From: Lepisosteus oculatus
Lineage: Eukaryota > Chordata > Actinopteri > Semionotiformes > Lepisosteidae
NCBI RefSeq assembly: GCF_040954835.1
Contig: NC_090698.1
Span: 23,805,501-23,869,500, forward strand
DNA: 64,000 nt
Direction: 5' to 3'
The position numbers and the translations under genes were made by a program. Shown in pieces: positions 34,880 through 48,310 of the stretch (positions within the stretch are counted from its first letter, which is position 1; every line of letters begins with the position of its first letter). The notes below the pieces were generated by a model that ran no database searches, was not told where the DNA came from, and was given only the letters and a program-made list of their open reading frames with translations.

Positions 34880-37800
34880 AATTATATTTGCTATGAGGTT
34901 GTGCAGATGCAGCTCTTCCTTTGTAACTTGGCAACCAAAATTGTACTCATTTTTGCAAAGAATCTTCAGAAGCCTTCCCTAAAACACTTTATGCTGTATA
35001 TAAAAAACAACCATTTGGTATAAAACAGTAAGCTTAACAGGATAAGTAAACAAGTAAACAAAATGTATTTAGAATCTGTAAGCAAATAATTACTACTATA
35101 TTTCCAAAACTGTCACCCTAAAGGAGCTTCTGTCACTTGCAACTTTTGGTTTAGTTTAGTCTTAAAAAGATTTTTAAACTTGAACTTAATACATTTTCAG
35201 GAACAAAAATGGGGGGCGAATTCTCCACAGTACTCTTTTTCAGTTTTCCTCACAATTACAAAGTTCCTCCAAAAGTAAATTAAAATACCCAAACTATCCT
35301 TTTACATGGTAGAGCTATTCATTGTATAGTGCCATTTTAGGTCTGTGTTTATTATAACATGGTATGTCTATCATATGGCTTTCCTCTAAAGATAATAATT
35401 GAAATAGTAAATTGTTAATAAAATACAAAAACATCATCACATTTTCCATTCAACGTGGTTTTGTTGACAATGTTGCTTTTGCTCTTTGTCATGACTTTAA
35501 ATAGCAAGACAATCACTTCACAATTTCACTTTAATTGCAAGAATATGATCATGAAATTGACAAGCTATTTTAAACATGACAGTTTAAACTCCTTTAAATC
35601 TCTCATTCATCAGGCACTGGCACTCCTGTCCATGGGTAATGAGTGGGCTGAGACAAGTTGAAAGTTCACCAGCTGGAAGCACTGATGATATAAATGCATA
35701 TACCAGTAACTGGACATTAACAGATTAAGCCAATGATCTATTAATGACTTCCTTCAGCAAAGTGGTGCCAACTGTCCCTGTGCCTTATGTCAAAAAAATT
35801 AAAGCAAGCAGAACAAATTACTTATATGTGGAAAGACCGAAATGGGAGGGGGACAACTCACTCTTCTGTCTTCCAAGTTATATTGGAAAAACAAACATTA
35901 AAAAAATGAATGTCCTTACACAGAACTGCACCAAGAAATATTAGTGTTTCTGACATTACGAATCAGTCACAAAATTATGACTATGAAGTCAAATTAGATA
36001 CTGTATGTACTGCAGCTGTAAAAGTTTCTCTCACATGCTGGATCTCTGTTACCAACCTCCTCTTGCCAAAATACTTAATTTAAGACATCACTTTTTAACA
36101 ATTCACTCTATTTAATCCTCTAGACATACATAATTGTTTTGTGGTTTAAACGCATAATAACAATTCACTTTTATTTGTCTGGTTCTATTTCCTTTCCAAT
36201 AATTTTTTTGCACATAGGTTTCTTATGCATATACTTTTAAGAAAATGGATCTCAATCAACCTGATTTCTGCTGACTCTTAATCTCTGGTGCCAACTGATT
36301 AATTTCCATAGGTAGGAATGGCAATGTATCTAACACAAGAAGGCTATATTGCAACACAACACAAGAGGGTCCCACAATGAGCTTTTTCTTGCCATCTGTA
36401 CAGGTTAAGTTCATCACATTTTAGCTGTCACACCTGAATGAAACTCAAAAAGTGGTAAAAGGTTCATATAAATTATCTGATCTCTAAAGAGCTTAAAGCA
36501 CGTTTAAAATGCATTCTGAATAAAAAATCAAAAGCTTGCGATTGACAACTCAGGTGGAGAAAAGAAAACAGAAGACGCACTTGTTCCCCTAGGCCACGGT
36601 CGTGAACCACTAAGATTATATTTTGTTTTAGATGTGTCAATGTTGACAATCATTTTTATTATGCATGAATGTGGATCATATGGTCACAATAAGCACTCCA
36701 ATGGCTCAGTAATTTAATTTTGTTATGGGAAGGAAGAATGTCATTAATAGCATTATGTCAATATTACACTATTAAGAGAGTGGCTGGTTTTTATCATATT
36801 TGTGGGTACTAGCAAATCAGTAAGTATATACCATTACTGTAGGATGTCTTCAGATGTTAAAAAACATTTTATAGATGTGGTGTGCAACATTCATTTATAA
36901 TCTAGATAAATAACAAAAATGTGTATTAGCAATATTTATTGATCAATTAAATATTAACAGTGTCAGGGTAAAAGTCAAATTAGTTCTTCGTGAATTTCCT
37001 GCAGATGAAGGAAGGCAATTTGTTTTAGGCAATTCCTGATAGATTTATGGTCTATACTCTGAAGGTCAGTGTGATTTTATGAACATGGAAGAATTAACTA
37101 TCTGCACTTTACTTTTACTAGAAAGAGCTCACTCATTATGTTTAAAAACAGTACTGTATGTACTCAGTCCAGAGCCAGATCCCAAAAACTTGCTCACTGG
37201 ACTTTACATTGTTGAGTAAAACTACTGACGATCTCTGACTTTATGGCAATACTATAAAGTGTCAGTTACTCATTTAAGCATTAAAGTATATACATAAAGT
37301 TACAGAAAGTCTAGAATAATATTTATAAAATAAATCTTCCACTACATTCACTTGCTACATCTAAACAAGAGTTGATATTTAGGCAAAGTGGGAAGTAAAG
37401 GAAATTATTGATAAAGCCATGTAATGGTATTTGATCTTAAGTAGTGCAGCGACTGTAATTCAAGATTTCCCTTAATTCTTATCAAACTAATAGCAAAGTA
37501 TAGAAATAAACTGAAAAGCTTGAAAATATTTACAACTCTTCATCCAAACTCCAAACAGAATCATATTTTAACCACGGTGTGCTTTGCTTTTCCTTGAATT
37601 ATTAAAAAAAATTAGAAGAAAGCGCATAAGAAATCGAACCAGTTTAAAATGACAAAATGACATTTTTCGCAGTTGTCAGCTTTTGTCATTTCAAATCACT
37701 GACCTAAAAAAACAGTACAATTTAAAACTAAAAAGCTGAACTAAAAATAAAAAAATAAAATAAAATAACATTTTGAAATGTAAGTCGGGGACAATCCACA

Positions 37801-40125
37801 TGCTACATTCCAGCCCGGCAAAAACAAGGCAGACCTGGTTAAATAAAAGCATTGACTGAAGATCAATTGCGAATTGTAGACAATAATTGATCGGGTAAAC
37901 AAAAAGAAAGCTCACACAACAGGAAACTGCATTTAAATGGCACATCTGCTGTTTCCAACTGGTGTGTGAAGGTTTGATCCATTCTAGGCCCATGAAGAGA
38001 AATTCAAGAATAATAATTTTTGCAAATAATTACGAGAGGAAACTATGAAATGATATTTATTCACACTGTCTCATTAACTGCCATGGAATTCCAAAACACT
38101 GACCCTCACCCCAGATTTCCAAGGCAATATGGCCATCGGCATTATGATGTGTAAAATCTCCCTGGTCTTAGCAAAATGAAAAAAAGACCACTTGCGTTTG
38201 CTTTAACCCCATTGTTTTTCTTAAATCAATCAATTATGGCAGATATCCAGTGTATTTCTGTCAGTAAATGCGCCTGTACCACAAATCTCATTCCGGTTTA
38301 GCACCACTAGTTGTGGAAGAAGGGCTAGAAACAGTGGCCAGTATAATTTAGATGTAATTAAACAATACTGACTCTAATTAATACACATTTAAAAATATAA
38401 TGACATGCGTTTTGCTTCCTTTAACTATGAAAACTATTTAACTATTTCTTGTTTCTGAGAATACTTGAAAAATTATCTCTAATCTTAAATCACTAAGTTA
38501 AAATGTAAAAAAATACTAGCACCTAAGTTAGAAGGGTAGCATGTTATCTGTAAGTACATTTGTAGATATTATAGGCAACAACAAAAATGAATGCTGAATT
38601 AATTATACAGTAAGTTAGACCGTTAATTCATGTTCAGTTATAATAGTCCTAATAGTACTTTTTTAAAATTTGTTATAAGAGTATAACATTAAATAGCCCT
38701 GTCATTAATGTTAAAAAAACAAACAGCAATTAACTCAAAACACAGGGAAAGGTTTAAAAAGTTACTAAAATAATTTCAGAAGATTTGAGGTGAACAAAAC
38801 TATCAAAATACACAGTCAGAAAGTGCTTATTTTTAACTAAAGTGTTTACAATCTTAAATTCAATATTGTATTAATCCTACTTTTACCTGATATGGAATAG
38901 CATACCTTTTTATTGGTAAGAATATCTTCGGAACTACTTTCCATTCACAAATATTTTAAAAACAACACTGGATTTTGGATACAAGAACTTTCTCGTAACC
39001 TTTTTGAAGCTCAGTGGCACAAGACAAAACCACATCTGAATTCTCCATACTAAAAGCAGTAGTGTATACATGTACCACCTATGTATGGTAAAATACTTCC
39101 ACCTCATATTTAATTCTTAACTTTAAGTACAGGTTTTCTTTCTGCATTCACTACACACTGCCATTTTTAAGCATTGTGAGTTACAATGGAATGGAGGGTA
39201 GCCTACTGTACATTTTGAGAAAGCTCATACATGAGGGGTATTTAGATTAGGGAACTGAGGAGGCAGAGTGCTCAAAACACACCAATTCTAACAGAATCAG
39301 GAAAGCACAGCATAACTCAAAGAATAAACTTAAAACAAAAACATCCATTCCTACCTCACTGTTAAAAGTAAAAGGAAAAATTCCAGAGGACAAGACATAA
39401 GATGGCATAAGCAGAATCTATACGGATTAAACTCTAAAATGAAAATTCTAAGGGCTTAACTAAAGGTATAGACAGCTTAATGGAAACATAGATACAAGTA
39501 ACTTAACTGTATGATGATACCAGGATGATTGGCAGCAAAAGCAACTTTAGATTACTGGGAATTTAACTTTCCAATTGTAAATTTGGACAGTGTGATGGAA
39601 AACACAGACATTGAAACTGATAAGGCTGAAATGGTTAATAATTATTATAATTTCTTAACCCAGTTTGCAACTACTAGAGAGGATGTTCTTCATTCTTTTC
39701 AAATAATCACTGCTTGAGGAAAAGCTAAGATAGAATCACCAGGATATAATTACAGTAATGTGATGTTCAGTTTAAATATCCGATGTAAAATTTGGGTTTA
39801 TAATTTTAGAAAAAGAAACTGAAGAAATAAGGCAGAGACGAATGAAACAGAGGCCGAAGTGTGAAGTAGAAGTGAACAGCACATGGAATAAATAATAGAA
39901 GAAGAAAAGAAAATAGTACCTAAAGTAAATGAATATTTCATGCAGACTTTTACAACAGAAAACATCAGTGATGCCCCTAATGTGTTAGGAAATTTCTACT
40001 AGTTTTAGAAAAATCCATTCACCTGTATTTCATAGCTACTATGCTGAATATTCGATGCTATTCATTGGTGTTGACAAATGACCAACCATATTATTTAGGG
40101 ACAAATTATAGCAGCACAAAACTTC
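34880..40125. other. TTC33 intron 1, central part: no repeats recognised
   Basis: Unusually repeat-poor compared with the flanks. No exon-like frame fits TTC33. The segment at about 37770-38160 is locally less AT-rich and contains an inverted GATCAATT / AATTGATC pair near 37860-37892; it could be a conserved noncoding element, which I cannot test. Confidence 0.4.
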
Positions 40126-40129
40126 TCTT

Positions 40130-40600
40130 GTTGCCATGGAAGTCTTTTGCTTTTGGCTCTGTTTCTTGCTGTTGAGGTTCCGACTGTGGTGGTCGCAGTC
40201 ACGTCATTAGTTCGTTGTCAATCTGCCAGGATCTAGGAGAGCATCACAACCGTTTGTGCAGCACCTTTAAGGCTTGGGTCACCATGAGTAGGTGGTGATT
40301 GGTCGTGACACCATCACTTATGGTGGGCATCCCCACATGGCACGCTCCTGACTGCAGGATCACTCTGGGCCTGTCAGTGAATTTATAACAGGTGATCTCC
40401 GGTAGGGGTCTGAGCCCAGCTTTTGTCTCCCTCTTGGGCGGGTGTGACTGGCGGATGTCAATTTAGGCACTACATGATTGGACATGTCAGGGTGGGCCCA
40501 ATTTACAGTGTTCTGGTTTGGCATTGAAAAGTTGGACATCCTGTCAGAGTCTTCATCTCAGCAGTATGGCCATGAATATGATTCCAAGGAGTTAAGCAAT
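40130..40600. other. GC-enriched block of unknown origin
   Basis: About 470 bp stands out by composition (GTGGTGGTCGCAGTCACGTC, GGTAGGGGTCTGAGCCC, CTTGGGCGGGTGTGACTGGC) with several CpG. No open frame of useful length on either strand. It may be an unrecognised interspersed repeat or processed fragment. Confidence 0.4.
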
Positions 40601-42670
40601 TCCTGGGTTTATTTTCCATTCACGTCAGGAAAAAGATTATTATAATCTTTCCAAACACTGAATTCTAAGCATTGGCGTAGTATTGCTGCTACAACTACTG
40701 TAGGAAACTGTAAATCAATACTTTTTGCTTGTTACCGGTGAAATTAAGGAAAGGGTTGGGCTAATACATAATACGAAAATTATAGCATTTTCAGAAACGG
40801 ACAAACTGAAATTAGGAAATTAAAGATTAACTATGCTACTAGAATTCTTTCAATAGGCAATAAGAATACCTGATAACACAAACAGATGACATGATATATA
40901 AAGTTTTCTGAAAGCTTTTTATAAGGTCATAAAATGTTCAAAGGAACTGCTTTCATTTAAAAGATTCTGAAGAGAGACCTACTGTACACTATCCATCATA
41001 TATATTTTATATTCTAAGAAGTACTAATATTTCATATTGTTATATGCTGCTCTTTTTTAAGCAATGCGTGCACACACAGAATTTGAGATCTAAATCATCT
41101 TAGTTTCTAACTGGTCTAGTTCAGATTAAAAATTGTGTGAATCTAGAAATCAAAAAGGTTTTGGGCATTACAAGGATAGCCCACTGTTAATCAGCATTAA
41201 AAAGTCAGTGCACCTGCTACAAAACACTCATAATTTTCCTGATAATAACTTGAATTTATTGCATCTCTAAGTGATAAGTTTCTCTCACAGGCAGAACTGT
41301 ATATAAGAGCCACTCCTACAAAGCACACCTGTGTGCTCTGATAAAAACAAGTGATTCATTTGTCAGGTTTTACGCAACAATCTTTTTTATCATCTGATTT
41401 CACTATGCCAGCCCCTGCAAAGTACACACCCGATCTTAGTTCTTGGCATCTTAGCTTCCGGAAACATTAAAGTAAAAGACAGGAAAGACAGGCAATCCTT
41501 GTAGGATCTTTTGCTTGTGGCACTATATAAAATAATGTTTATTATTATAATTTTCAGACTCTTAAACACACATGATTGGTATGAATTTAGTGTTTACACC
41601 AATTAAATATCTCACTACAATATTTTTTTTAAAGAAAATTCACAGATTTTTTCCAGATGTAGGTAACTAGTAGGCAGCAATTATATACATTTTTACACAA
41701 AACAGACTGGGCACCAGATTTGACTATGATACTACATCGGGAAACAACCACGCTGGTGATGAAACACTTCCAGTATGGATAGTTTCTGGCCACATGCTGT
41801 GAAATTCAACTGTTATCTGAGAATGTAAGTGAGCACTGAGCTACAGCAGTATGAGTACTAAAGCAGTTACAGTATTGTGTTGCAGCACCATTCTGTTTTG
41901 AATAATTCCATTTGCATGCTTCAACCTATAAGGACTTTATCAGCTTATAGAAGCTTGAATTATTGGACTTGAGTTAAAATATGACCTATTGACTACAGGA
42001 AAACATTCAGCTTAGGACTGTTCCTTTAAGATAAACCAGCAGTGTACAGTAAGCTCATTCTATCTTACACAGACATCTGACAATTCTATGATGACAATGC
42101 GGAGGTGTTTACAAATGAGAGTAATACAAAAGTAGGAAAAGTAGTAAATTTTATATGATTAACACAAATAAACATGCAGTTTACTTTGAAAGCTTACAAT
42201 ATTTGCTGTAATATATATTCACACAGTCTACACACCCAGAGGCAAGCAGTGGAGCATGTAGGTCATTGACAACTCACTTTTATCAAACACAGACATCAAA
42301 CAAGATACTATTATCCACTGTGTAGTTGTGAATTTCTGTACTCACACCATTTGATCTGCCTATGGGGTGATGTAGTCACAGTGTTACTCTGAATGGAACC
42401 ATTATATTAACCATGTGAGAGATTTAATGATGCACTGTATTGCAATGTCACAAGTGTCAGGCCTTTCTTTTATCTATGTCCCTTCTGACAAACGTGTGAA
42501 AATGAACAATCACTTGGAGAATCTTAAACAAGTAATCCTGGTGTGCACATACTGTAATACTCTTCAGCGTATCTACTGTTTCACACGTGAAAAGAAATAT
42601 CCATATAACACTGTTTTGTACTGCTGATACTGTACATAGTTCAATATCTCAGCCACTATGGCCCATCACC
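40601..42670. other. TTC33 intron 1: nothing recognised
   Basis: AT-rich intronic DNA without recognised gene or repeat. Confidence 0.5.
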
Positions 42671-42679
42671 CAGAACTTA

Positions 42680-42800
42680 TGCAGGTTTCAACAGGGTTAA
42701 GTGAAGGGGGAGCACAAGACTCCCCCATCTGGATGGGATACCAGTCTGTCACACAGCCTACCCCCCAACAAATGTGAGGGTATGATGGTGCACATGATTC
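42680..42800. mobile_element. Possible SINE-like fragment
   Basis: CTGGATGGGATACCAGTCTG followed by TCACACAGCCTACCCCCCAA resembles the GATGG.CACCAGTCCATC.CAGGG body of fish tRNA-type SINEs, but head and tail are missing. Confidence 0.3.
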
Positions 42801-42954
42801 TATGTGAATTGGGTTATTTGTAAGAGTTCTCTGCACTGAACTCTCGCAAAGGCCAAAACCCAACTGTGTATATGAAAACAAAATAACAATTCAAGAAAGC
42901 ATTCATTTTCAATATTTGAATATCTCCATATTCAGTCCTTGATAAGTAGTGATA

Positions 42955-43175
42955 GCTAAATTTATGCTGAAAACGGGAAAAAATAAGAAGAAAATGTTTT
43001 TATCTGTGGAGTCCTGTTCAAGTATAAGGTATATAAAGGGGAGAACAGGAGTATGAAGCAAAGAGAGTTGGTAAGGAGACCCTTACAAATTCTTTCTTGC
43101 CTCTTTAACCTTATCAGCGTGGAATTAACCTGAAATTGTTCTTTTGCAGCTCACATGCTTACACAGATCCCAACT
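42955..43175 (-). mobile_element. Degraded Penelope-like fragment
   Basis: TATGCTGAAAACGGGAAA, AGAAGAAAATGTTTTTATCT, GTGGAGTCCTGTTCAAG at the left and TTTTGCAGCTCACATGCTTA, CACAGATCCCA at the right align with the two ends of the repeat seen at 7838-7974 (TTTGCAGCCTACGCATGCTG). Strongly diverged. Confidence 0.4.
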
Positions 43176-43179
43176 CCAA

Positions 43180-44470
43180 TCTCTAAGTCACAGCTTGAAT
43201 TTTTTAGTTAGATCATTTCACTTGTAACCTGTTTTCCAGTGAATCACCATGAAAAATATTAAAAGATGGACAAAACCTTACAATCAAAGCAACAATTCTC
43301 TTTTTTGAATAAAAAACGCTTGATATTAATCACAACCCCAAAATGTTGGCATTCAACAATTACAAACTGCCCCACACAACAACAAGACTTATAATACAAA
43401 CTTTTAGTGCAAGAGCTGTACAGTTTCAAAACATTCACTTCACAATCTGCAGACACACACTTATGTATTCACTCAAATGTCTTCCCCACTTCACATCCTT
43501 TTCTGGCTACCTTTATCCTTTAATTAAGTCTCTTTCTTCATTAAAAACTGTTTACACTAACATAGTGCTCATCCCCTTTAGCCTTAGGGATAATAACTTC
43601 AGGCTTCTAAGTATGATGTATGACTAAATAAAGTAACCAAAAATAATTTGATCATAATTGCAAAAACAAAAATATGCACTGATAATATAAAATCATTTTT
43701 GAAAAGTAATGCAAAGATCTGCCCTCACCTGTCAATACCTTTTGATTTTTCAAGATGGCATATTTTTGACCAATTTATATTAGGTGTGTATTAGGCTGAA
43801 CAATGTCTCCCTCTGTTGGAAGTATGATACATTGCGCCAATAACTTTGCAGGCTGTAACTACAAATTTAAATACAAATTTTTATTTACAAAACAAACTAT
43901 AGTAAATCCTAACCAAACATGCATCTGAGGAATATTAAGGTAAGTGTAACACTACAGAGCTGGCACATGAATGAAAAACACTGGTTTTATAATCAAACAT
44001 AATACACATTAGTACAGTGCAGTTTCTCAAACATTTACAGGCAAGAGTTTTGCGATAATATAAATAAAAATGACTACTGCATTCCAGCAACTATAAATGT
44101 GCAGACCATGTGAATACAGTTCATTAAGCAATCATCTTACTTGGTGTAGAGTAAACTATTTTAATAGCTTGAAAAGGCTTGAAATAAACACTTTAAAGTA
44201 CATGAATCACAGTTTTCCAATTCCTCTAAACTGAGGTCTAATAAAAAGGCTACAGTTATGATTAAGACATATTATAAAAAGCTCGAAAGGCATGAAATCT
44301 CAATTTTACAATGATTTACGATGTTGTATTTTGAAACTAAATTACAAGATGTCAACACACCACTTTTGCAGTTTAATTAACTGCTCATTAGTAAGACATA
44401 TTCAAAGGTCTGTGAACATTCATGGCAAGAAGGTAGACAGGAATAACAATCTAGGCATCATCAAACATCG
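43180..44470. other. TTC33 intron 1: nothing recognised
   Basis: AT-rich intronic DNA; open frames are short and not protein-like. Confidence 0.5.
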
Positions 44471-44478
44471 GACATCAC

Positions 44479-44594
44479 CCGGTGGATGCTGCACATTGGT
44501 GGTGGTGGAGGGGAGTCCCCATTACCTGTAAAGCGCTTTGAGTGGAGCGTCCAGAAAAGCGCTATATAAGTGTAAGCAATTATTATTATTAATT
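44479..44594 (+). mobile_element. 3' end of the 5S/L2-type SINE
   Basis: GGTGGATGCTGCACATTGG, GGAGGGGAGTCCCCATTACC, TGTAAAGCGCTTTGAGTGGA, GCGCTATATAAGTGTAAGCA and a short ATT tail. A very well preserved 3' end, 5'-truncated at nearly the same point as the copy at 22688. Confidence 0.87.
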
Positions 44595-44599
44595 AAAAA

Positions 44600-46400
44600 T
44601 CTCTTAAACTGTCTTGATTATTTACCTGATAAACTGCTTGTTAAACTCAATCTGCACTGACACTTTTTGGCCACTGCAGGTAATTAAATCAATAGCGTTC
44701 ATGTGAGGTGTTATACTTGCAGCTAGTTATACTTCTATGTTGTTTTCCTTGACCATCCACACGACAAAAAATGCTAAAATATTTCAAGAAGAGAAGCCAA
44801 GGGAAAAGCAAAGAACCAGGAAATTAACTGTATATATTATAAATATAATGCCAGGAGATCTAGAAACAAAATGTGAGATAGAAGCTTCTACTTCAGGAGG
44901 TAATGAAATTGGAGATGACTGCAGCCTGGATATATACTGTTTCTCAGAGATAGGAAAGACAGAGAAGAGGAGCACTACTCTATGCGTAATAAAAGAACAC
45001 TGAGGATCAGACATTTAGAGTAGAATCAAGGGTCTCAGAATCTATGATGTATCAGAAGGGTATCAGAAAACTATGATGTACACAAATCTTTCAAAGTACT
45101 GTATTTTCATTAAGACTGCAAATTAATTCTAAAATCATGTCATGCAATTTTCTTCACGGTTTTCCTTATATCCTTTATTCCTTATAATGTTTTCACCTAT
45201 AAAAGTGTGCAGTTTGAAGAGTCTATTTTGGATTTAAATATTCACTTTAACAATATGTATACATTGTTTGTAATTCAACAAAATGGAAAATCACTACAAA
45301 GTGGTGAATACGTTTGCATGGCTCTGTACATCTTTAGAACCTACCAGCTGGTTGCAATGTTTCCAAAAACCATGAGTACTCTTGACCTCTGATGGCCATT
45401 CATGTGATCATTTCTCAGCTCCAAGGGAGGAATCATTTAACAGTCTTATATGTTATTACTGTTCCAGACAAACAATGAAATCAGATCAAAAGCCTTCCAA
45501 AATTGTATTGCTTTATTCTGTGGTCCTGACCAAGTCAAACTCGGGTTATTAATGTGATGAAGCAACCACTTAATCTCCACCACAGACTTACAGTAAACAT
45601 ATCTTGTAAAAGGTTTTACAAGCTTCAGTTACTGCATTCATGAGATCCTAAATCACTTACGGTCATCCTGCTAATTAAGCCTTGAGATTCTTCCAAGTCT
45701 CCTTTCTCGCCAAAAAAGACATCATTTAAGTTTTTCAAAACCTTCATGAACCACTTGTTCACAAAACAAAGTGGTATAAACCACCGAACTTGACAAATTA
45801 CATTGGATATGTTTTGAGTGGATCATTTGTTGGATCCTGAAGATACTGGGAGACACACTGGGGTTTGTCACTGGTAAAAGAAACAACTGCTCCACAACCT
45901 TCAAATACGGAAGTAATGCAGTACACGATTGTGAAATTTTAAATTAAAATCCCATTCTTAATAAAACAGTCCACAAAACTACATCATAAGACACTTGAAA
46001 ATTAAAAGGCTATTATATTTTTTCATTCTAGCTCCATAATCTGTAACCTTGGCCCGAATTTAAAAAACTATGACAAAAAGCAAAAAATCTGTATTTTTGC
46101 AAATCATGATTAAAAACCACATTGTATACATACCTTTGCTGGATCATCACGTATCAGCAGATTAATATCAGCTTAATTACAAGTGGATATTAGTCTTCTG
46201 TTAACCAACTTAATATCAGAGTTTTGTGTAGCAATGAGCAATGGAATCAATCTTTTAACCCTTATTTGTAATGGTTTTGGTTGATGTTTCAGGGGTCACC
46301 AGAGCATTTTTACTTTTTAAAAGAGTAAGATGATGTAATGTTGGACGTTTTCAAACAGTAAACGCACTCACTAAGGCTGCACTTACAATCCTTGATGGAG
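44600..46400. other. TTC33 intron 1, 5' end: nothing recognised
   Basis: AT-rich intronic DNA upstream of the intron 1 donor-side exon; no gene or repeat recognised. Confidence 0.5.
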
Positions 46401-46406
46401 ACTAAC

Positions 46407-46621
46407 CTGCCTTGCTCAGCCAAGAGGGCTCCTTCGTCCTTCAGCCTCTTGCTCTTGGCGGCACAGTCCTCCAGCAGGACTTCGCGACGTCGTTTGATGG
46501 CATGGAGCCAGTCCACCCCGGTATCAACGCTCACCTCTTCGGGGGCCTCAGCTTCGAAGAGCTGGACCGCCGCCTTGGACACCTTCTCGCCAGCTTTCCT
46601 CTTCCAGCCAAAAGAAGCCAT
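46407..46621 (-). CDS. TTC33: TTC33 coding exon 1: start codon and basic N-terminus
   Basis: ATG at 46621-46619 opens MASFGWKRKAGEKVSK, the same start as human TTC33 from memory. Next come an acidic patch (EAEAPEEVSVDTG) and a WLHAIKRRREVLLEDCAAK helix, then LKDEGALLAEQG. The exon ends with AG before a GTTAGT donor (46406-46401), leaving a split Arg codon completed by exon 2. 71 codons plus two bases. An AG acceptor (CCTGACAG) lies one base upstream of the ATG, suggesting that a noncoding first exon is spliced just ahead of the start. GC and CpG content are clearly above the surroundings. Confidence 0.95.
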
Positions 46622-48300
46622 TCTGTCAGGACAACAGGTAGCTCAGCATTCCCTCAACAACTTGAATTCAAACTCAAAGCGGATCTCGACCGTTTCCAAA
46701 GGACGGTAAATTGCAGGCTCTCATCCTTATGTTGCTTCAATTCCTTAACAGTCTTATATTTTCAATTAAAAACACAGATTTTAAAATGAAGAGGCAATAG
46801 ACAGAATTATTGTGGCATTATTGCTGTGTTGTTGAATTATTGTAGAGTTTTCTAAGTCTCATGACACAACCACCAGCTCAACAGCTTGGTGCGGAGCACA
46901 CTCCAGTACACGTCAAATAGTGGTGAAGAGAGCTCATGGAATTATGATGTCCAAGGGATTATGGGTAGGCAAAAGTCAAGGAGGTATTAAGCAGGTTTTA
47001 AGGACTGGACTAGTGCATTGCAGGGTTTAGGGGTGTCATTTAGTAGACTTCACTCATTCAACACACGATGTCAGTTAAACCGATACTTTTATTGCAGCCT
47101 CTGTGTGCAAGATTCCACAACTTTGACACAAACTACCGCTTGTGAGCCCTAATGGACATACCGAAAGAACATGCTATTGCTGCAAAAGTCAAAACCAGGG
47201 GCATTTTACAGTTAACTTGTTTTCTCTCTTCACTGTGGAAATAGGGCTACATGCATCATTCCATCCTGCAAATGTAAACAGTGTTAATTAATTTATGAAG
47301 TGTAATAAGAAAAGAAGTGGAAATCAGACCCTCTGTGATTTTTAGAGTGAAAAACATGGCATTAGGTTTAGGTTAAAAGCATAGTGATACTTTTGTCAGC
47401 TAACACATTAGGAGCTACTAACAATCTTTTTTAAATCAGAAGTCACTTGAGAACATCAAGTGAACATTTACAATTTGGCATTTAAAGAATATTTAATGTG
47501 ATGAACCCTGCCAATATCCTTACATCAAGGCTGTAAGAAGACAAACAATACGAACACTATATAAAATGAAAATAACATAGCTGGACAGTGACAGTGTTAA
47601 CTAGTGTCCGACGGAAAATACACTCAGACATGAAGGTGGATAATTCCAACATAGTCGGATTGCTCTAGTCATTATTTATACTCCTTGCATTTGAAAATCC
47701 CTGAACTCTCTACATAATGTGTGTAGCCCACTTTATCTACACCAAGGCGACATGACAGCCATTCTGCGCCAGGAGAAGTCAGAAACTGCTTAACCATTTG
47801 AGACAAGTAGGAAATTTAGAGACGCCAGCTTGTGAAAGCTTCCTATTGCTTGAGATATATTCGCCATGTGATCTTCCTTAAATACGGTATTTTTAAAAAC
47901 TAATATCTGGTGAATTCACATTTAATTGATAAAATGATAGTGTGCTAATAAGATCGAAAAACATTAGATCGCGTTTTATTCTGTTAAAACCACATATAAT
48001 TCCCCACAGCGCTGCAATTAAGTAATAAAGTTCTAAACAAAACATATTGGGCTTAAACTGTAACAACAAAAACACCGTATGATCTCAGTCACAAATGTGA
48101 TATTGTTAGAACAAAAGGAATGGAAAACTCATTACGTATCTAAAGTATTTTACGAGTCAAATGGTTGTTAATCTATTAAAAAAAGCAGAAACCGTGACAC
48201 CGTTTTAACTGCAAATAAAACCTGCATTCAAATGAACGTAATTACACAAAAATACTCACAACAATTATAGGGATGTTTTGTTTCCTGAACTCTGAACTTT
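46622..48300. other. Upstream of TTC33 coding start: probable 5' intron or leader
   Basis: No coding exon. The first 120 bp upstream of the ATG contains several CpGs (for example CGGATCTCGACCG) and could alternatively be 5' UTR continuous with exon 1. The rest is AT-rich with nothing recognised. Confidence 0.35.
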
Positions 48301-48310
48301 TCCCTCTTAC

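Larger units (their letters stand above)
9708..46622 (-). other. TTC33: TTC33 gene locus (whole coding region)
   Basis: Four coding exons on the minus strand (46621-46407, 23140-23059, 18077-17946, 10067-9708) join through GT/AG introns in consistent phase. They give 789 nt, that is 262 codons plus stop. The protein has a basic N-terminus (MASFGWKRKAGEKVSK), about three TPR-like helix pairs around residues 60-160, a charged linker and a conserved C-terminal motif (IPDYDFESDE). TPR units mediate protein-protein contacts; the specific partner and process of TTC33 are poorly known to me. The introns are about 23.3, 5.0 and 7.9 kb and hold many transposon remnants. PRKAA1 lies upstream on the same strand, as I recall for human. 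Confidence 0.93.

Noticed and set aside
46392..46789. 105- and 125-codon plus-strand frames
   Set aside because: Antisense to TTC33 coding exon 1; open because of the high GC of the real exon.
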